From contig OY740773.1 in NCBI GenBank assembly GCA_963513935.1, positions 95,651,291 to 95,715,290 on the forward strand: 64,000 bases of DNA, given 5' to 3'. The notes beneath the pieces were generated by a model. That model was not told where the DNA came from and made no database searches. It saw only the letters and a program-made list of their open reading frames with translations. Both the position numbers and the translations under genes were made by a program. Source of the DNA: Aphrophora alni (Eukaryota; Arthropoda; Insecta; Hemiptera; Aphrophoridae). Position 1 is the first letter of the stretch, and the number at the start of each line of letters is the position of its first letter. This document shows positions 59,866 through 64,000 of the stretch, piece after piece.

Positions 59866-61189
59866 AAATACTATTTAGTGAGTGGAAGCACGACAGTACC
59901 GAGAACTCTACCAGGATGTACACCTTTTTCATGAGTCTTGAGTAGATCCCTCTCTAATACCTTTCATATCATGTCTTTTATAATCAACTCTTTTGTTATG
60001 ACTGAGAAAATTTTTCCTTTTAAAAAACATGAAAAAATCAAAAGTTGTAATTGAAAAAAAATTAATGTACCAGGTTTATAGAGACGTAACAATCAGCTGT
60101 TTGTTCCTTAAATGATTTCACCACTATATTTGACAATTTTAAAGATTTAATAACAGTGGATTCCGTAGAATACAATTGAGGTTAGGTTAACAAATCAAAT
60201 CTATGATTGGTTATCATGATAATATATAACATGTCTTTTGGATCAATAAAAGTGACAAATATACTATTATATTTTCCTTCATTTAGTTATAAAATTATTG
60301 CATACACGTTCTCACTCAAACTTACGGTCTTCAGTGTAAAACGTGTTTTAAAAACATTGAGCTTTTTAATGACGTCTTTCCGCCAGTTACTTTTAAACCG
60401 TTATATTTATTTACTTGGCATTTTTTTCCCACGCATTCAAGTCAATAATCAACATATTTAACTAAAATTTAACGACATCGGTAGTGACAATTTTGAGAAA
60501 TTAGTCTTTTAAAAATTTCTATGTTGTATTTTTGTTCATTTACCGATAATTCATTAACGGGATATTTTGGACATTTGGTGAACAATACTTTTGAGTCTTA
60601 AGAAGTTACCTTTGAGCAAACTATGATCAAAAGCGTTATAGTCGATTTTTTGAAATAAAGTAATTTTATGTTTTTTCTTGGTGACAGTTATTGTTGAACT
60701 TGTAGTGCGTTATCGAAAACAAGAAGAAAAAGAGGTATGAACATTACCTAATAGGATTAAAGTCGCTTTACTCATAAAAGATATACCGTAGTCATTATTC
60801 AAAAAAAACATTCTTTTGGACTCAGGAGACGTCAACCTAAATATAAGCGCAAAAACTTAGCATCTATTTTACCAATTACATAAATTTCTTTATACAATAT
60901 GTATGTAACAAATAAATATCAGTAATAATGAAAATTACTTTTTTGATCTTTTTTAAGACATGCAATGTCCAGATATATATTTTTTGAAGACTGGTAATAT
61001 TATTATTGGTTTTGTGAACGTGTCTCTGAGAAAGTTAATGCAATACTTTTAGCTCAGTTTTTAATTAGTACGAAGTTGACAGCAAAGGAAATGAATTATA
61101 ATTGTATATAAACAAATAAGCCTAACACGACAGAACCTTATCTGTTTAATATCAATAGGCGGTGACTAATCTCTTTCCCCTCCTTTCCT
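59866..61189. other. AT-rich sequence without recognisable genes
   Basis: No gene supported. A GAGGTTAGGTTAAC string at 60,179-60,192 resembles two telomere-type units by chance. The 84-codon frame at 60.2 kb is unrecognised. Confidence 0.5.
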
Positions 61190-61452
61190 TCGTCAGTTGG
61201 ACGCGTGGATAGTAACTGAAATGACCGGTGTTAGTTTGTTACGATTAAAACTATTCTGAAATTATTGTGTTTATGTAATATTATTTATACCAAAGTGTCC
61301 TGTGAGTGTATAAATTGTGGATTAATAAGTGTTTAAATATTATCACAGTTTTTAGAAAGTATAATTTGTAATAGTGTTTGGTTTGTGTTTTGCGTAGTGC
61401 AAATTATTTTGAGGTTATGCTTACATATTTAGCAGTTCCAGCAAAAAGGTAA
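61190..61452 (+). promoter_or_regulatory. Possible core promoter and first exon of a host gene
   Basis: After a C/T-rich stretch, TCAGTT at 61,193-61,198 matches the arthropod initiator with A+1 at 61,195. The string TGACC at 61,222-61,226 falls exactly at +28 to +32 and fits the downstream promoter element consensus DGWYV. About 225 bases later, ATG near 61,418 opens MLTYLAVPAK, followed by AAAAAG|GTAACA, a fair splice donor near 61,449. Read together, these could be a short 5' UTR and the beginning of a coding exon, with an intron filling the rest of the window. All motifs are short; without transcripts this is a hypothesis. Confidence 0.3.
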
Positions 61453-64000
61453 CAATTTACTAATGGTTTCTTAGTTTAATATTGTTTCCTCATTAAAACT
61501 GAATGAACGTTATGTTTATAAGTATTCTGATTTAGTATTAAAATTGAAATGTACCAACTTCGTAAATTGTTACTAGGTTTTATTTAGTTATATTTGCTGT
61601 TCTCTTTAGTAAACAAGTGCTTAATACTTGTTCCAGGATTATTGTATGTGCTTCGTTTTATGGTATAATAAAATATAGTTAATATCAGATAATATTTTTG
61701 TGTTAAATTCAAGAACGTTCACATAACTGAATATGTGGTAGTTTGTTAGAATCCGGAATCACATGGTCTACTTCTTTTATTTTACTAATTTTTGCTGTTT
61801 TAAATAGTGTCTATGTATATTATACTGATGGTTCTTCAATACATAGTTTGTCACATCCAAATAATTTGACTAAAGTGATTCAGACATTCGTTGAAAATTA
61901 TGTTTCTTTATAACTCTGTTTACAGGTAAATTCCTTATTTATTTTCGTAACAAGTAAACTAGGAAGTCACTAGTCATTGCGGATTTTCCCATAGATCAAA
62001 AGATCCCAACTATTTTCATTCACCTTTCTTTTGGTGACTACTGTTTTTGACGGTACATGTTGCAGTATTCTTTTCAGTTTTAATTTCTCTCATATATGTG
62101 AGATTTTTTTGGGTATATCCATTTTTATTTATCAGAAAGTGGTTTTTGTAATAATGTCTGGCTGAGTGAACCGATCTCAATCAAATTTGGTTTTGATGGC
62201 TTAGTATTTTCATTGTGTATAAGTAGGTTTATGTTATACTCTTGAACCCTTCTTTTAATTTGTTTACTGGTCACTACTATATCTCCCTTTTGTTTGACTG
62301 AGAGTGAAGAACTTAGGCTAACCCTTTAACTCTTTGAGACAACGTTGTAGTTTAATTATGAAAGTTTAGTTTTTGTTTTAAATTAAAAATTGTATACAAG
62401 TATAGTTTGTTATAGTTTACAATATTTGATGATATGAAATTAAAATATTTGAAAGGTACACATGTTGTTCAAAATAAATTTCTAATTGAAGTTACGAAAT
62501 ATAGTTTTCAATGCGTCCCTCATTCCTGTAAATAATGGCTACACTTTTAGAAGATCTTTTAGTTTACACAAAATCGTTAGTTCCACTGTTTCTTAAGTGT
62601 TTTATAAAGTTTTAAAATCAAACCGAAATATTATACTCTACAAGAAGAAATAAAGTTCTATGTGGTATGCACCATAACATCTAGGTTTTTGTTATATGTT
62701 GCAGAGGATACGTTGGATGATTAAATACAGGAAGGTAATTACTATTGTAAAAAGATAAGACGGAAGGATTGTCTAAGTTGAAGATTTAAGTAAATTTAAC
62801 ACTTTAAAATAAATTCATTACACAATTAATTGCACAAACATTTCCATTATTGATAACTTTCCATTATAAAAATAGGGGTATTACCAATTTTTAAATAATA
62901 AATTCCTATTTTTAATGGAATTTAGCAATTAAAAAAAAAAAAAAATTATGTCATTTTAGAGTTTACAATAATAAACAGAGTTCCCCATTATAACTTATTT
63001 GTACCCCCAACGGTTCAAAAGTTAGCTATTGTAACATTTTAAGTGGAAATCCATTATTTGTAGGCCTAATCAAACCTTTAATTTTTTTAACTCTAAGTGT
63101 CAGTAATCCTAAACGGCTAGAGATTGAAAAAATACCCAATAATAAAACATTTATTAAATATTGTTTTACACTTGAAAAAACCATAAAATACGGGGTTTTC
63201 CATTACAAATTTCAAAGTTGGGTACAATATTGGAAAATGGCGGCAATTTTTAACATTTTACACAATGGATTTTTCATGTTCGTTGAAAAGAAAGGAAGGT
63301 TGCCCATTTAAAGTACTCATCATATTTATAATTCAAAATTTAACAATTGTGACATTTTAGGTGGGACACCCAGTATATTTACAATGTATAATTTGTTAGG
63401 TTATATATAATATATTGTGCAATCTTGTAAATAACATCTTTTCATATTAGACATCAAATTACGATTTAGATGACAAACTTGCAAATATATTAAGACCTCT
63501 CTGTCAGGGCGTAACATATTATGTACTTCCGACATTTCATTACAACTAAGTTCAACAAAACTCATCATTTGAGAAGAAAAAATGTTGGAAGTTTATGTTG
63601 ACGTTATATGTTTGTATACTAATATCATCAAATTTATATTTTAACAAAAATACAACTTACATTTAATTTTAGTGAATATAAACTTTATCCTACTGATAAT
63701 AAACAAAAATTAATGATTGCAAAATCAATTTTAATTCCTATATTAAAATTCAAGTTGGTATGACCAAGTCAAAATAATCTTCATTGGATTAATAATCATA
63801 TTTGGGATGTATTTACGTAGTTTAAACAAAAATATGTTAGTTATTTCAATAACTGCCTCTGGAAAAATGCATTTGTTTAAACTGTTTGCAATACTTATTG
63901 TTTGAAAATAGTTGACTGAAAAATTTAAAGTCTAACAACTGTGTTTGTTCACAGCAGATTAACGGTTACAAAAACAAAATTAAATACTTGTGATTGAATG
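61453..64000. other. AT-rich sequence, possibly intron
   Basis: No coding exon recognised on either strand. The GAGTGAACCGATCTCAAT stretch near 62,165 is of a kind often seen in arthropod repeats, but it has no second copy here. An A-run is present around 62,931-62,945. Confidence 0.4.

Noticed and set aside
60179..60192. Second interstitial telomere repeat (GGTTAGGTTA)
   Set aside because: Only two units and likely chance.

Overview
This window is eukaryotic, AT-rich, non-coding animal DNA, most likely from an arthropod and probably an insect. The reasons are the long AT-rich stretches without open frames, several long dinucleotide microsatellites, two unrelated piggyBac-type fossils with TTAA ends, Penelope-like element (PLE) remains with GIY-YIG endonuclease, a Tc1-like transposase tail, a LINE tail with RNase H, and a short interstitial CCTAA (insect-type telomere unit) stretch. 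I cannot name the species. No complete host protein-coding gene can be supported. The window is an intergenic or intronic graveyard of repeats. The one host-gene hint is a possible promoter plus short first coding exon near 61.19-61.45 kb on the + strand.

Layout. 0-5 kb: a decayed dispersed repeat (about 0.96-1.48 kb), then a 56/57-bp minisatellite with a four-unit higher-order pattern (3.30-4.09 kb) and an inverted-repeat element with hammerhead-like ends (4.85-5.04 kb). 5-24 kb: mostly featureless AT-rich DNA with paired dispersed repeats, two more inverted-repeat elements with hammerhead-like motifs (11.54-11.96 and 12.96-13.08 kb), the 3' end of a piggyBac fossil (16.85-17.41 kb), an exact 53-bp tandem duplication (21.95 kb), and a decayed PLE 3' end with a hammerhead-like motif downstream (23.48-24.13 kb). 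27.3-41.1 kb: a complex block holding a broken piggyBac transposase (28.5-30.4 kb), matching TIRs and TTAA at 28.15 and 34.85 kb, and two very large palindromes (30.5-34.0 and 36.4-40.3 kb). Each palindrome is followed by a copy of an ~0.8 kb repeat, so the whole palindrome-plus-repeat unit is present twice.

44-60 kb: Tc1 and LINE fossils, an inverted repeat around 45.2-45.7 kb, a ~440-bp tandem duplication (47.0-47.9 kb), an inverted-repeat element whose right arm carries the best hammerhead ribozyme candidate in the window (49.23-49.28 kb), a 58-bp minisatellite (49.87-50.46 kb), a compact ~100-nt hairpin (51.34-51.44 kb), three copies of another dispersed repeat, long (GT)n and (CT)n arrays, and a PLE 3' fragment with an open GIY-YIG frame (57.4-57.9 kb).

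Main theme: at least eight loci, in five or six sequence families, share one RNA architecture. It consists of a CUGANGA-like core, one extra U, a 4-6 bp stem II, GAAA, and a very short self-complementary stem III ending in a cleavage-like triplet. Two of these loci lie beside PLE GIY-YIG remains, and three families sit in the arms of short inverted-repeat elements. This fits PLE-associated minimal hammerhead ribozymes and their non-autonomous derivatives. The palindromes, if transcribed, would fold into kilobase-scale double-stranded RNA.
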